Positions 1 through 17,554 of a DNA stretch of 64,000 nt are shown here, one piece after another; the stretch's first letter is position 1, and each line of letters begins with the position of its first letter. Below the pieces are notes generated by a model. That model did not search any database. It had not been told where the DNA came from and saw only the letters and a program-made list of their open reading frames with translations. A program made the position numbers and the translations under genes. The stretch is from assembly GCA_964017185.1 (NCBI GenBank), contig OZ024869.1, positions 7,214,501 to 7,278,500 of the forward strand, read 5' to 3'. Source of the stretch: Rugalucina vietnamica. Taxonomy: Eukaryota > Mollusca > Bivalvia > Lucinida > Lucinidae.

Positions 1-605
1 TGCCATGGAATTTAATTCAACCCTAAAGGGTATCTATGATCCAAACAGGAATACATTCCTATAAGTATTTGTTAAGATATGAACTTAGAGATGAAAAAAC
101 ACTATGTAAATAGCACATTTTCAAGGTGACCTAGATTTTGACCTCTAGCCCCACCCCCGGGCATGGACCAAAGGTCCGAACTGACAGAAACAAAGCAAAC
201 CCTATAGGGTACCTATGGTTAAAATATGATTGGTTTCTGATCATTGGTTCATGAGATATACACCACCAGTGAAACTTAAACCAAAACTTTGACCCAAAGT
301 AAAGGTGACCTAGATTTTGACCTCTAGCCCCACCCCCAGGCATGGACCCAGGGTCCAAACTCACAGAAACAAAGCAAACCCTATAGGGTACCTATGGTTA
401 AAATATGAATGGTTTATGATCATTAGTTCATGAGATATACACCACCAGAGAAACTTTAACAAAAACTTTGACATAAATTCCACGAACGTTCCGGAATAAC
501 GAACGAACTAACGAACGAACCAACCAACGAACATACGAACGGACGAACGGAGAAGCGAAAACTATATACCCGTCGGCATAAATGCCGGGGGTATAATAAG
601 AGGGA
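1..605 (-). mobile_element. HINE-like (Helitron-type) element, left part cut by window edge
   Basis: Two near-identical direct repeats of about 178 bp (122-300 and 301-478), preceded by a more diverged third copy, are followed by an ACGAACGAAC-type microsatellite (about 480-555) and a short hairpin ending in GGGGGTATAATAAG (about 566-600). Hairpin, microsatellite, then satellite array is the layout of the other HINE-like elements in this window, read here on the minus strand. The 3' terminus lies outside the window. No coding potential seen. Confidence 0.55.
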
Positions 606-1493
606 CCTCCTTAATGCAAAAAAAGAGAGAAAAATTAACAACCACAAATTCTGCATAAGTGCATGTGGATAATGCATATGTTCATGGTTTCCATAGCCAC
701 CCATACTGCAGTTCCAAAGAATAGAATTAAAAAAATAAGTAAGAACTCATATTCAAATACTAACATTGTCAAAATACTATTATTAAGCAATGCTTCGGCT
801 CAGCTTTATTACCTAATCTGCATTCAATACGCAAAATATGAAAATTGCATATTCATGAATATTAATGAAAACACAAGCGCTTCATCAGAAATTGATGAAT
901 AGAACAAAAAAGTATAGTGCCTCACAGATGTAAAGGTACCGCACTTGTACAATGTCATCAATACCATTCTCTGTCAACGTTATGCTAAGCCATTGTTGGT
1001 TATGCAAGATTTCTGATTTGCATATTCATGAATATTAATGAAAACTTTAGAAAATACAGAAAAAAATAATACTGTTTACCACAACACTCTCTTAACTCAG
1101 TTCCTGTCTGCTATAGAATATTGAACAAGCATTAACTTAAAAAAATGTGTATTTACAGAACTTTTCACATTGTGCAAATTATCTAATTTGAATACCATGA
1201 ATATGCAAACTATCTAATTTGCATATCAATGGTTATCTATGATCATTCACCAAAGTAATCAAATAAATCACAATGACAAACTTTAACGGAGCAAAGTCTA
1301 GGATTCAACAGATATTACACTGGATAGGTCATTAACTTCTGACTCATATGGATAGACAGATAGATTGATTGATGCCTTTGGTTCAATCGCTTCGTGAATA
1401 TGAAAATTTTCACATAGATCCATTACATGTTAGGTCATGCAAGTCACATTACTGATTAACGACAACTTTCCATAATACTGGTGTTAGACTGAA
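606..1493. repeat. AT-rich degenerate repeat with TTCATGAATATT-type words
   Basis: The words TTCATGAATATTAATGAAAA, TATGCAAACTATCTAATTTG and CATGTTAGGTCATGCAAGTC recur here and again at 3297-4140. The HINE at 1494-3296 therefore appears to have inserted into an older tandem or dispersed repeat. No gene is visible. Confidence 0.45.
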
Positions 1494-3296
1494 ACTAGAA
1501 ATTGGCTGCAAGCAAGGCTTTCAGTATACCCCCCGCAAAATTATCTGAAGCTGGCCAATAACTTCCTAAGTCAAACACGCAAAAAATTTGTCAAAGATAT
1601 CTTTTTAGCATTATAATTCTTCATGTACATCCTCAGTATGCCAGTCACATCTATAAGATATTAAAAGAATGTAATGAAAGCTTGAGGTTAATTTCACTGT
1701 ATGCACTATGATCATTATTGTTTATCATGAGAAATGGTAAAAAATTGGCTAAGTTAAAGAAAAGCTGAAAATTTGTCAAAAATTATTTTTTAGCATGAAA
1801 ATTATTCATGCACATCTAAAATATACCTGAAACAAATCTACAAAGAATTTAAAGGAAACACTGAAAGCCCTAAGAGGAGTTGATTTCACAAAGTATGCAA
1901 ATAGTCAAGAAATGGCTATGTTGAAAAATGATGTAAATTTGTTAAAATTCACTTTTTCAGTATTATAATTCTTCATGCACATCTTCAATATGTGTGGAAC
2001 ATGTCTGCAAAGTATTGAAAAGAAATACTGAAAGCCCTAGGAGGAGTTGATTTCACAAACCATCATTGTATATAAGCAATGGTCAAAAAATGACTATGTT
2101 AAAAAATGTATGTTAAAAAATGCTGTAAATTTGACAAAAATTAATTTTTCAGTATTATAATTCTTCATGCACATCTTCAATATGTGAGGAAGATGTCTGC
2201 AAAGTATCAAAAAGAAATACTGAAAGCCCTTGGAGGAGTTGATTTCACAAAATGTGCACTACCAACCATTTTTGTATATAAGCAATGGTCAAAAAATGGC
2301 TATGTTGAAAAATGCTGTAAATTTGTCAAAAAATTTTTTTTCAGCATTATAATTCTTCATGCACATCTTCAATATGTGTGGAATATGTCTGCAAAGTATT
2401 GAAAAGAAATACTGAAAGCCCTAGGAGGAGTTGATTTCACAAAATATGCACTACCAACCATTATTGTTTAAGCAATGGTCAAAAATGGATATGTTAAAAA
2501 ATGCTGTAAATTTGTCAAAAATTATTTTTTCAGCATTATAATTCTTCATGCACATCTTCAATATGTGTGGAACATGTCTGCAAAGTATTGAAAAGAAATA
2601 CTGAAAGCCCTAGGAGAAGTTGATTTCACAAACTATGAACTACCAATCATTATTGTATATAAGCAATGGTCAAAAAATGGATATGTTGAAAAATGCTGTA
2701 AATTTGTCAAAAATTATTTTTTCAGCATTATAATTCTTCATGCACATCTTCAATATGTGTGGAACATGTCTGCAAAGTATTGAAAAGAAATACTGAAAGC
2801 CCTAGGAGGAGTTGATTTCACAAACTATGCACTACCAACCATTATTGAATATGGCAATTATCGGAAATTGGCTAAGTTCAAAATGCTGTAAATTTGTCAA
2901 AATTCATTTTTTCAGCATAATACTTCTTCATGCATATTTTCAATATCTCTGGCACATATCTGCAAAGTATCAAAAGAGAATATTGAAAGCTGTAGGAGGA
3001 GTTGATTTCACAAAGTATGCACTATTAGCACTATGGCAAACATTCTATGTATAGGTTTAAAAAGTCCCATAACTCTTGCAAAACTGACCCTTTGGCCCCT
3101 AAATTCATACCACACATGTGTTGTCTTATGGTGCAGGTGTGTTGAAAATTTAAAGAACATCTGGCAAAAACTACTTAAGTTATTCAGCAAAGATGTCAAA
3201 ATGTTGACGGAATGACGGAATGACGGAATGACGGAATCACGGACAGACTGAAAACAGTATACCCCCCTAAAACTTCGTTTTGCGGGGGGTGTAATA
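1494..3296 (-). mobile_element. HINE-like element with about eight 187-bp tandem units
   Basis: Read on the minus strand, it starts with a GGGGGGTATA-type hairpin (about 3250-3296) and a GACGGAAT microsatellite (3205-3240). It then has roughly eight diverged units of about 187 bp, marked by CTTCATGCACATCTTCAATA (near 1620, 1800, 1970, 2165, 2358, 2540, 2738, 2928). It ends with the inverted copy of the 5' motif (TATACCCCCCGCAAAA near 1522), a small hairpin (AAGCCTTGCTT) and CTAG at 1495-1498. This is the structure described for Helentron-associated interspersed elements. Long open frames inside the units are accidental. Confidence 0.7.
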
Positions 3297-4140
3297 AGTA
3301 TGTTTATGGTTTTAATTGACTTCTCTTTCAATATATGATTTTCAGATCAATATTCATGAATATGCAAATATGGTAATGTTCATACAGGCCCCATGTATGT
3401 AAGCATAGTCAAATTATATTACTTACCAACAACAACAACAACAACATGCCACAAAGATTGTTTTAAATTGAAATAAGTATGTTATAATATTTGAGCTGAA
3501 TGCTTGTATCAAATTTTATCTCAATTTCTTGTTTCTTTCTATCATTATTTTCATGAGAGTTGAAACCGTAAATATACAAAGTTGGCAAACTAGATTCTTG
3601 TCATATAGTATTTTGCATGATAGGACAATCAAATCGCATAAATGGTCCATGACAACATGCCTCAGTGATGGTAAGTAGAATATGTATGGATTTTATTGAA
3701 TTCCACCCCCCCCTCCCTCAATGTCATTTAATATGATATTCATGAATATGCAAATTAGATGATTTTCATTTTGGGCAATTGCAGGTTAGGAAATGTAAAA
3801 TTGTATAACCAATGGACAACAACAAGCCACAGTGATGATTTGTGACTGAAATTAGTATATCTAAGAAGTTCATTGACTTTTCTCTTAATTTCTTAATTGT
3901 CTATGACTATTCATAAATATGCAAATAAGCTGATTTTTATGTATGGGTTTATTACATGTTAGGACATGTCAAGTTGTATTGCCTATCGACATGATTGCAA
4001 ATGGATGTTTGTAATTGAAATCAGTGTGTTTAATGTTTTTATTTATATATTTTCTATTATGATTCTATCAATATTCATGAATATGCAAATTAGATGAATA
4101 CATAAATTAGATAATTTACACAAGTTGCCACAGGTGAAAG
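3297..4140. repeat. AT-rich repeat, continuation of the host of the upstream HINE
   Basis: ATTCATGAATATGCAAATTA recurs at about 3345, 3727, 3910 (variant) and 4070 with intervening diverged sequence. It resembles 606-1493. No gene seen. Confidence 0.45.
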
Positions 4141-5956
4141 ACCTAGGCATAAGCTTTAACATGATACCATGTTTAGTGAGCTAGGATAATTAGTAACTAA
4201 GATGTGTCTGATTTTGTAGGTATACCCCCATATTCAACTCATATTTGTGGTTGCCGATCTGGCACAACTGCATGTCTTGACTGGGTTGTAGTTTGGAATC
4301 TACATGATCAAACCCCATATTTTGGAGTTATTTTGCTGTAGTGATAGATTGATCATTGCTTGTGTAGTATCCAGAACTTGTACTTTACCTTGTGCCTGAT
4401 AGCATAGTGGGGTGAGCCTAAATGGGCTGGAAATACATTATACAATACAATACAGGTTGCTATGGAAACCATGTTTTCTTCATAACACAAATAAGTGTGT
4501 CTTTGAAAAAAATCCCATTGTATTTCGGGGATCCAAATCAACAATTTATGACCCATCAGAAAATGTCTTCAGGGTGCTGGGTGTAATTAATTGACACCAG
4601 GCCTTATAATAATGACTTCTTACTTTGAGTGAAAAGCAAGTATTCTATAGAGCAAGTTTTTAAAAATTAGGTATGAGCCCAGCTAAATACCAAAAAGATA
4701 TTTCCACATTTCATACACTTTAGTGATACTTATCTTCTATGAAAATATCTTTTTGGTATTTTGCTGGGCTCTGTGTAAACTGCTCAGTTTAAACTCTTCA
4801 TTTTGGTCTAAAATGGCGATTTTCCTACTTTTGTCCATATTGGCGGCCATTTTGTGTTACCATAGCAACCATCAAAGTCAAAATAATATTAGATCAAAAC
4901 ACTTCAATCATATATCTTTTAAAACATGCAGGTTAAAATGCTGGGCAGCAACTTTTATTTTTTTCAATTTAAGGTGGGCCAGAAAACCCTGTTAATGCAC
5001 GTCCTTCTTTCAAGCTTCTAGCCCTTTTCTGTGACTGTACAGGCCTGTTTGTGTTGGACCTAGCCGGAAACCCAAATTGTTGGTTTTCTCAAGTGGCGGC
5101 TAAAATGTAGCTGTAATTGTATATTCTAAAGCATGTGTATTGGTCAAAAGTTTTAGCTGTAACATGCCACACAAAGATAAGAATCTGCTGTCAGAGTTTG
5201 CTCAAGCAAAACAAAGGAAGTCATCATTACCTCTTGCTCTGTAAACAATGTGTCTGTATACCGCAACTGAAACAGAAATTTACAAGCTATATGGCATACC
5301 TATAACGTCCCCCTTCAGGACCATTGGACCAAAAGATTAAGACATTACCTACCTAATTGTAATTTTACATTTGGATGTCTTTTCATCACATTATAACTTT
5401 GCCTGATAGTGTGATGTACTAAATGACCTTTCAAATCAGCTTGGACCCAAACAGCTTTATTTTTTTTTCTTCATTTTTCTGTTTAAAACATAATAATTCA
5501 GCTTCAAAGCATGTAAAATAGGCAATATCTGAGGTAACACATCACTAAGATGTTTCTTGATTGTCCATGCCAAAAATATCACTTTCATGGCATTCACATT
5601 TCGATGTTCACAAGTAGCTTTGTGTGCCATTTTTCTGACAAACTTGTCTATCAATTTCTCCACTATCATATTTGTTCTTGTTCTTAAACCAAAACCATTG
5701 ACAAAGACCCAGGCTTTATTCTGTAAGTTAAACAAGTTTACATATTAAAAACACCAGTTTCAATTTTTGATCAAATTTAAACATGGCCATTGGACAATGT
5801 GACAAAGTCTTCATGCTTGTCTTACAATAAAATGCTTAAAAAATGTTAAGTCGCCCAAACATATTGTCAGTGACTAAAATTTTGCGTAATCTTACGCATA
5901 CAAAAGTCGCACAAAGGTATTGGTCAAGAAACATGCTGCACCAATAAAAGACTTAC
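4141..5956. other. EFTUD2 intron 6, mostly unique AT-rich sequence
   Basis: The next expected EFTUD2 exon, encoding the switch I region, is not found between here and the left edge. The stretch holds a hairpin with arms of about 26 bp (4676-4703 and 4745-4770, AAATACCAAAAAGATATTT and its complement). At 5005-5106 it holds a fragment of the TGAGCCGC-type TIR element. Otherwise I see nothing. Confidence 0.4.
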
Positions 5957-12108
<6,152 letters not shown>

Positions 12109-12138
12109 CTGAAATACAAATCTAATATATTTGTACAT

Positions 12139-12376
12139 ATGAGCCATCTCCTGGGAAACCAACAATGTGGTTTCCGACCAGGTCTGATACAAACCAGCCT
12201 GTACAAGCACAGAAGCAGGCTAGAAGCTTGAAATTTTAGAGTAAGTAGAGGAGGAATTGTACTATCCGAGTAGCGAAAACAAAGGCGCTGATCAGCTTCG
12301 CGGTTACCGCGAAGCTGATCTGCGTCTTTGTTTTCGCCTATGCAGATTGTTGGTTTTCCCATGAGGCGGCTCATAT
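12139..12376. mobile_element. Family A TIR element, copy 3, upstream of the EFTUD2 start exon
   Basis: It runs from ATGAGCCATCTCCTGGG to GAGGCGGCTCAT. The core hairpin GATCAGCTTCGCGGTTACCG and its complement is near perfect. It lies 31 bp upstream (minus strand) of the acceptor of the EFTUD2 start exon, inside the presumed 5' UTR intron. Confidence 0.75.
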
Positions 12377-14190
12377 TTGTACATATATATGCATATATGG
12401 GGTGAATATTTAGTCAGCTGTATATAGTGGTCAAAATTAGGATTAGCTAGATAGCATGACATAGTCAGATGGATGTTGGGCTGGGGAGATGCGTGTGCAG
12501 TAGCACTTTCGTTGCTGCAACCATCTAGAATGGTTGCGTGGTCTCAAGCACCAAGGTCTGATTGTTCATCCAAAAAAGACTACAACCTACAAACAAAAGA
12601 TTACTCGTCAGGTGCACAGTTATGTGTATACATAAGTGTGTGTGTGTACAGCTTGGCAATGGTGCTGTATTACAAAAATGTTCCATATCACTCTATTGCA
12701 ATCTCAGCTGATGAAAGAAAAGGAGAAACAGACTCAATGATTCCGAATTTTTCAGGATAAATCAAAGTATAGTAAAAATATGCTTCATCAATTTATCAAT
12801 GTGTTTTTAGAAAAAAATAATCAACATGGTATATCAGTTTCAACTGTTTTGTTCTCATTTTAAATTAACATATGTCGCTGTAATCCTACCACTACACAAT
12901 GTCTACACATTCATCCACACAAATTCAAATATGTAGGGAAAAAATGTGTGGTTCGGCTTACCCGACCCTACCTACCATTATCTCAGACCCTATTTTTTCC
13001 ATTTTTTTTTCCGGACGCAACAATACCAGCAAAAGGTATCAGAAATAGTTGGTAGGTTTGGAAAATTGTATTGCATTAAATTTTAATACGGCATTCCGTG
13101 CGGTTCCACTTCTGTATCTACTTTCATTTTTGGTTTCAACACGATGGATTCATTTCTCAGACGAACAGATAAGGTGCATATTTGCGTATTTTACTGCTAA
13201 GATATTTGTAAAATTTAGCATATATTATATGTTTTGTTACTGTTAGTGTCTACAATGGTAAAAACATAACGATAATGACCGAGGAATAGCTGATATTGAT
13301 TTATTTTCATGGAATAGTACCTTTCCGACCTACCCTATGGAAAATCCATTTCCTTATTTGGAAAGTTCAATGACGAACTAGTAAATACAAAATGTCATTA
13401 TGACACTAATTTTAAGATTCAAAATGGCAGACATGACATCACTTCTAGTAGTGTGTGTGGCTTATTGGACATGACCACAACATGACTTTTCAACTGGAAT
13501 ATCAATGTTCGATATCGGTTTCCGTAACTGGCATATATGTTTCAAGATATAATAAGGAAATATCCCATTTTATTCCTGCACTAAATAAAATGGTATTCTT
13601 ATCCACACTGAGGACAAATTTCATTTATGATCTGGTTGCAATAATGGATACTAGTGTCAAAACATATGCTAAACAAGCAGTTAGGTGAGTATCTGCTAAT
13701 CTGCTATCTGCTTGAATCTTCAAGCACTTTGAATGAAAAAAATAAAATTCTCAAATCATAGTTGGTGAATTAATCCATTAAAGTAGACAAGAAAATGTCC
13801 AGCTTTTTACTTTCAGTTTGAACAGGAAGTGGAGTGGGTTAACGTTCTTGTTGAAAAGACATGCGACCACTGCTTTTTCAAATGCAAAATACGATGTTTT
13901 CACGGGCAAATAGTCCAAATACGGACCCAAAAATACTTGAATCTAATAGAGAAAACATTAAATAATTGTAGATGACTGCTTTCAACTGAGTATATGTCCG
14001 TTTTCTTAAAAAGCTGTCATTTTTTTTATCTTGCAAGATTTTTGTGTAAATGGCAATATTTTGTATTCGCAGATACATATACACAAACTTCAATCTATTG
14101 TCCTTCAAAATTTGCATAGCAGGCTGATGGATGCATGCGATGGTCTTCAGGAAAATGCGTAATAAAAGGGTTCCAAAATGAGGTCAGGTT
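12377..14190. other. Intergenic/5' intron region between divergent genes, unassigned
   Basis: No conserved gene recognised. Open frames (12473-12760, 13455-13688) look accidental, though the latter ends in AG/GTGAGT and could be a noncoding first exon of the plus-strand gene. At 12950-13350 degenerate ACCTACC/GGTAGG words resemble the ends of the element at 35831-37729. Confidence 0.3.
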
Positions 14191-14194
14191 TTTC

Positions 14195-14425
14195 TCATTG
14201 ATACGATTGGTGTGACATCATAGATCATTCGTACGAGGTGAATTCCTCAGTGTTTATCGCTGTAACCTTACAGAATTAAAATCAAAAAATATGAAAACAA
14301 AATAAAAATATTAATAAAAGCTTTGCATGTCTTTTTAGATCTTCATTATTTATTCAACTCATGGTACGAACCCAGTTGTTATTCTGACAAATTATGATTT
14401 TAAACGCGTCTAAAAATAATTATGA
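14195..14425. repeat. Left part of a dispersed repeat also found inside the 49.9-kb foldback element
   Basis: ATCATTCGTACGAGGTGAAT, TGTTTATCGCT and CAAATTATGATTTTA are shared in order with 50058-50280. The match resumes at 15413, so 14426-15412 is a later insertion. Confidence 0.6.
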
Positions 14426-15379
14426 TGGTTGGCACTCTACCCCTGCGCCAGTCCGCTCCACGACACTGGCTATCCGCACGACGGTCGTGCCGATAACACC
14501 GCTTATCAGCACGACCGTCGTGCGGATAAGCAGCGTTATCCGCACGACAGGGAAATCGATATCCAAATGTTAACAATGTCTAGAAATGGATACATTTTAA
14601 GTTGATAAATATATTACACTGGCTTCAAAACTGAAACAGAATATTACACATGCAGGAATTTTTTTACTTTTTAATTAACAAAATTGTAATTTTGCTGAAA
14701 TTGGCTTACCTGTGAAAAATCAGTCATGCGTTTGCGTAAATGATAAAGAAATTATGTCAATTATCGTAACCTAAATATTAAAATAATTGTGGTAATCCAA
14801 AAGAATAAACAGCCTTTGATTTTAACAATGAAGTATGGAAACTTTTCAGTTACCCAATTAAAATAATTGCAATGATTATATTTTTCTCCGTCTGCTGTGA
14901 TTCAGTTTACATCAGCTGGATAAATCAAATCAAACTAGTTTCTTAGTCATAATTAACAAAAATGTTAATTCGAATGTATTTCTATATAACTAAAACCATA
15001 ATTTATTTATTTAACCGGGTTATTTAATGACAAATTAATAGTTTAATACATTCGTAATCTTGTAAGAAAATCTTATACTCCCGTCGTGCCGATAGCCAAT
15101 ACCTGTAGCATTGGCTATCCGCACGACGGTCGGGCCGATAACGCCGCTTATCGGCACGACCGTCGTGCGGATAACGCCGCTTATCGGCACGACCGTCGTG
15201 CGGATAGCCTCAGCCCCGCTCCACAGTTGTGGAGCGGACTGGCGCAGGGGTAGAGTGGTTGACTTCGGTCCCAGAGGTCCCGGGTTCAATCCTCAGCCGG
15301 GGCGCCTTTCGTTGTGGCCTTGAGTAAGTCACATTTCCACAGCTCCTGGGGTAATGGTCAATTGATCGACTCAGTAAAC

Positions 15380-15412
<33 letters not shown>
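14426..15412. mobile_element. Composite insertion: inverted-repeat element with palindrome arrays joined to a SINE
   Basis: Ends of about 27 bp are inverted copies of each other (CTACCCCTGCGCCAGTCCGC at 14438 and its complement at 15237-15256). Inside both ends lie alternating palindromes of the type GCACGACCGTCGTGC joined by GGATAA and CGCCGCTTATC (14463-14550 and 15081-15205). The centre is AT-rich. Comparison with 50280-50300 supplies the empty site, so the whole block is one inserted segment, or successive insertions at one place. Confidence 0.6.

Positions 15413-15413
<1 letters not shown>
15228..15413 (+). mobile_element. tRNA-derived SINE with poly(A) tail
   Basis: The A-box-like TGGCGCAGGGGTAGAGTGG and B-box GGGTTCAATCC are spaced as in a tRNA. 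They are followed by a tRNA-unrelated body and an A run at about 15384-15413. The first 27 bp double as the right arm of the inverted repeat flanking 14438-15256. It is not a functional tRNA: there is no acceptor-stem closure. Confidence 0.65.
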
Positions 15414-15414
<1 letters not shown>

Positions 15415-15540
15415 CGATATTGGCAGAGTTATACCCTCGACCGAATGAGAGAAGAGGCAGGAAAGGTGCAGTTACGGTAACCAATATTGATTTTTTCTAA
15501 CGAAAGAATAGCTTGCCGACCAGGTCAATTTTATTTCCAC
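15413..15540. repeat. Right part of the dispersed repeat shared with 50285-50400
   Basis: TATACCCTCGACCGAATGAG and AATAGCTTGCCGACC correspond to 50293-50395. It continues the copy begun at 14195. Confidence 0.6.
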
Positions 15541-15559
15541 AGCCTGGTGGCGCCACCTA

Positions 15560-15759
15560 GCGACGTGAATGTTGCTACTTGAACACACAAGTGCAGCGAA
15601 CTTGGACTCACAATCATCTGACATTTCAGCAGAAGAAAACAGAGAGTCAGGGAGGTCATTCCAGTCTCTGATAGTCTGGGACTTTCTTTTTCTTTTGGAA
15701 CGTCTTATCCTCCAACCGCTGGGAGCACCCACGAAACGTAGTGGAGTAAGGTTTCGCAA
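15560..15759 (-). mobile_element. Fragment of a non-LTR retrotransposon C-terminus
   Basis: The minus-strand translation contains SQTIRDWNDLPDSLFSSAEM, the W-N-x-L-P motif typical of the C-terminal end of CR1/jockey-type reverse transcriptase ORFs. Nothing else of the element is present nearby. The motif is short, so the call is moderate. Confidence 0.5.
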
Positions 15760-16028
15760 CTACCGGCATGACCGGCAACCCGCGAAAACTAATGACATCA
15801 AAATTTCTAGCCTCAAAATTCTACCTTTTACAAAATGTAATTTAGCCAAATTAAGAAACATATGCATCGAAAAGCTTGCTCACTTCTTGCCTTAAAAGAG
15901 TCATAAATGGCTAATCAAAAGAAAATTACAATATTCGCTGTTTCTTGAAAACGTCAATGGCGGCGCCCGCTTATTATCGGCAAGGCAACGAGAAGAACCG
16001 AATGTCGGGACCTGTTCATTTAGGGTTA

Positions 16029-16163
16029 TGGTCAACTCGTACTTTTTCCAACTCCCCGGACTCGTCCCTAGTCAAGTCGTACTTTTCCATTGGTCAACTC
16101 GTACTGACGTAAACTCGTACCTTTAGTCAACTCGTACTTTTTTTGGTCAACTCGTACTTTTGA
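16029..16163 (+). repeat. Array of GTCAACTCGTACTTTT words
   Basis: Six to seven imperfect copies of GGTCAACTCGTACTTTTT. The design is like the word-array arms of the foldback elements at 48.4, 49.9 and 58.1 kb, but no inverted partner array is found in the window. It may be a solo arm. Confidence 0.55.
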
Positions 16164-16443
16164 ATTTATGAATATTTATTTGACAAATATGATGTTTTGC
16201 ATTTTATTGTGCCTTTTCTTGAAAAAAGATGTAATCACAAGCACTACATGCATGACGTATTTTATGCTTTAGTTAATTAAATCATTGACCGTGTGAGCAG
16301 AATTTATCTGAATCTCATATTCAGGCTTAGACATGCATGACGTAAATCATCACCTGAGTGAGCGGATTTTACTACATAATAGTAACGTTTAATTGAATAT
16401 TTTACCTACATGACCATGCAGAATGGGAACGACTGCGTCTTTT

Positions 16444-17045
16444 AAATTATAAAACAATAAAACAATAAGAACCACCACAAAAGTATCGCAGTGGAACGAT
16501 CAGTAACTTAAAATTACTGTCGGGCTTAACCAGGGGTCTCCATCGTCGGGCAGCTTACTCAATCTATGAGTCCTGGTTTTTGATTCAACAGGATGTTTAT
16601 CGTGATTTATTTGTTTGTTCTTGATGATTCATTGACTAGTTAGAGATTCACCACGAGGACAGAAGAACTAACTAAATGTTATGAACCACTGCAGAAGCTG
16701 AGGGTGAGGTTAGGCGCCTGTAAAACCGGTTTAAGCCCGCCAGTAACTTTGTGTTACTGATCGTTCCAAGGCGATACTTCTGTGGTGGTTCTTTTTGTTT
16801 TATGTCTTGGTGTTTAAATATTTTTTGTGCTGTTGGCGCCTTATGTGTGTTTTCATAGTTTTAGTTAAGTTAAGATAACTGAGTGGCCACCTATTGGGAA
16901 AATAGCTGCTCATTCGGCTTACGATATGTTTCATGGTATAAGTACCTGATTGTTAGTTTGGTTTTTTCCCACCTCGGTTTTAGAAGTGGGAATCTTTTTC
17001 TGATTGCGCCTTTTCCTGATCTTTGCCTACTTGTACCTTTCCATA
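16444..17045. mobile_element. Foldback-type repeat, second copy at 60393-60788
   Basis: Arms of about 75 bp are inverted (AAGAACCACCACAAAAGTAT at 16469 and ATACTTCTGTGGTGGTTCTT near 16770). The part 16637-17042 matches the reverse complement of 60393-60788, including GCTGTTGGCGCCTTATGTGT and CCCACCTCGGTTTTAGAAGT. No open reading frame. Confidence 0.6.
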
Positions 17046-17160
17046 TTTACGCCGAGTAAGGGTATTACCACCACCAGACCCCAATGATAGAACTACAATG
17101 CCCGCCACCAACCCAATCACTTTAACATATTTACTGTATTCCTATCATTGAGGTTATTAT
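17046..17160. repeat. Dispersed repeat, inverted copy at 25790-25895
   Basis: GAGTAAGGGTATTACCACCA and AACATATTTACTGTATTCC match the complement of 25800-25895. Confidence 0.5.
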
Positions 17161-17241
17161 CATATTTACAACTGTTTTTTTAGAAGAGAAGCCAGTGCTT
17201 GCCATATACGCTATCGGGACCGGTGTGTTTAAACAAAAGAA

Positions 17242-17510
17242 CCGTGGCCTCCGTGGTCGAGCGGTTAAGAGCGCTGTTTCTTAATCACTCGATCATCTCA
17301 CCGCTGTGTCTGGTGTGGGTTCGAGCCCCGCTCTGGCCACATGTGAGACAAGCCAAGTTCTGCTTGCGGGTGTGCCAGGTGGTTTTTCTCGGGGTTCTCT
17401 CGTTTTCGCCCACCTACTGATTGGCCCGTCTCATATGAGCTGAAGTAATCTTCAAAGGGACGTAAAACTGAATAAAAAGATAAATAAATAAATAAATAAA
17501 AATAAATAAA
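17242..17510 (+). mobile_element. tRNA-derived SINE, family with copy at 24415-24643
   Basis: The head GTGGCCTCCGTGGTCGAGCG carries an A box (TGGTCGAGCGG) and a B box (GGTTCGAGCCC, about 17318-17328). The body, TGTGAGACAAGCCAAGTTCT...CATATGAGCTGAAGTAAT, ends in AAATAAAT microsatellite. RNA polymerase III would transcribe a live copy. The Leu/Ser-like head lacks a closed acceptor stem, so this is not a tRNA gene. Confidence 0.8.
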
Positions 17511-17512
17511 CA

Positions 17513-17552
<40 letters not shown>
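17488..17552. repeat. (AAAT)n / (AAT)n microsatellite
   Basis: AAATAAAT repeats run into AATAATAAT repeats. The latter is probably the 3' tail of the minus-strand LINE and the former the tail of the plus-strand SINE, so the two insertions meet tail to tail. Confidence 0.7.

Positions 17553-17554
<2 letters not shown>

Noticed and set aside
2184..3054. Repeated short open frames with similar proteins
   Set aside because: They are satellite units of a HINE; similarity reflects the repeat, not coding constraint.
5457..5735. Minus-strand open frame of 92 codons as an EFTUD2 exon
   Set aside because: Does not match the expected sequence after exon 6 (switch I region) and has no fitting splice sites.
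12473..12760. Plus-strand open frame of 95 codons
   Set aside because: No recognisable motif, no splice or promoter context, lies in the presumed 5' intron of EFTUD2.
13455..13690. Coding first exon of the CARD/DD gene ending AG/GTGAGT
   Set aside because: Joined to 24278 it runs into a stop at once; only a noncoding 5' exon would be possible, without further support.
15035..15323. Repetitive open frames (PISGVIRTTVV type)
   Set aside because: Produced on both strands by the GCACGACCGTCGTGC palindrome chain.
17242..17335. Functional tRNA gene
   Set aside because: A and B boxes are present, but the ends cannot form an acceptor stem and a SINE body with a second copy follows.
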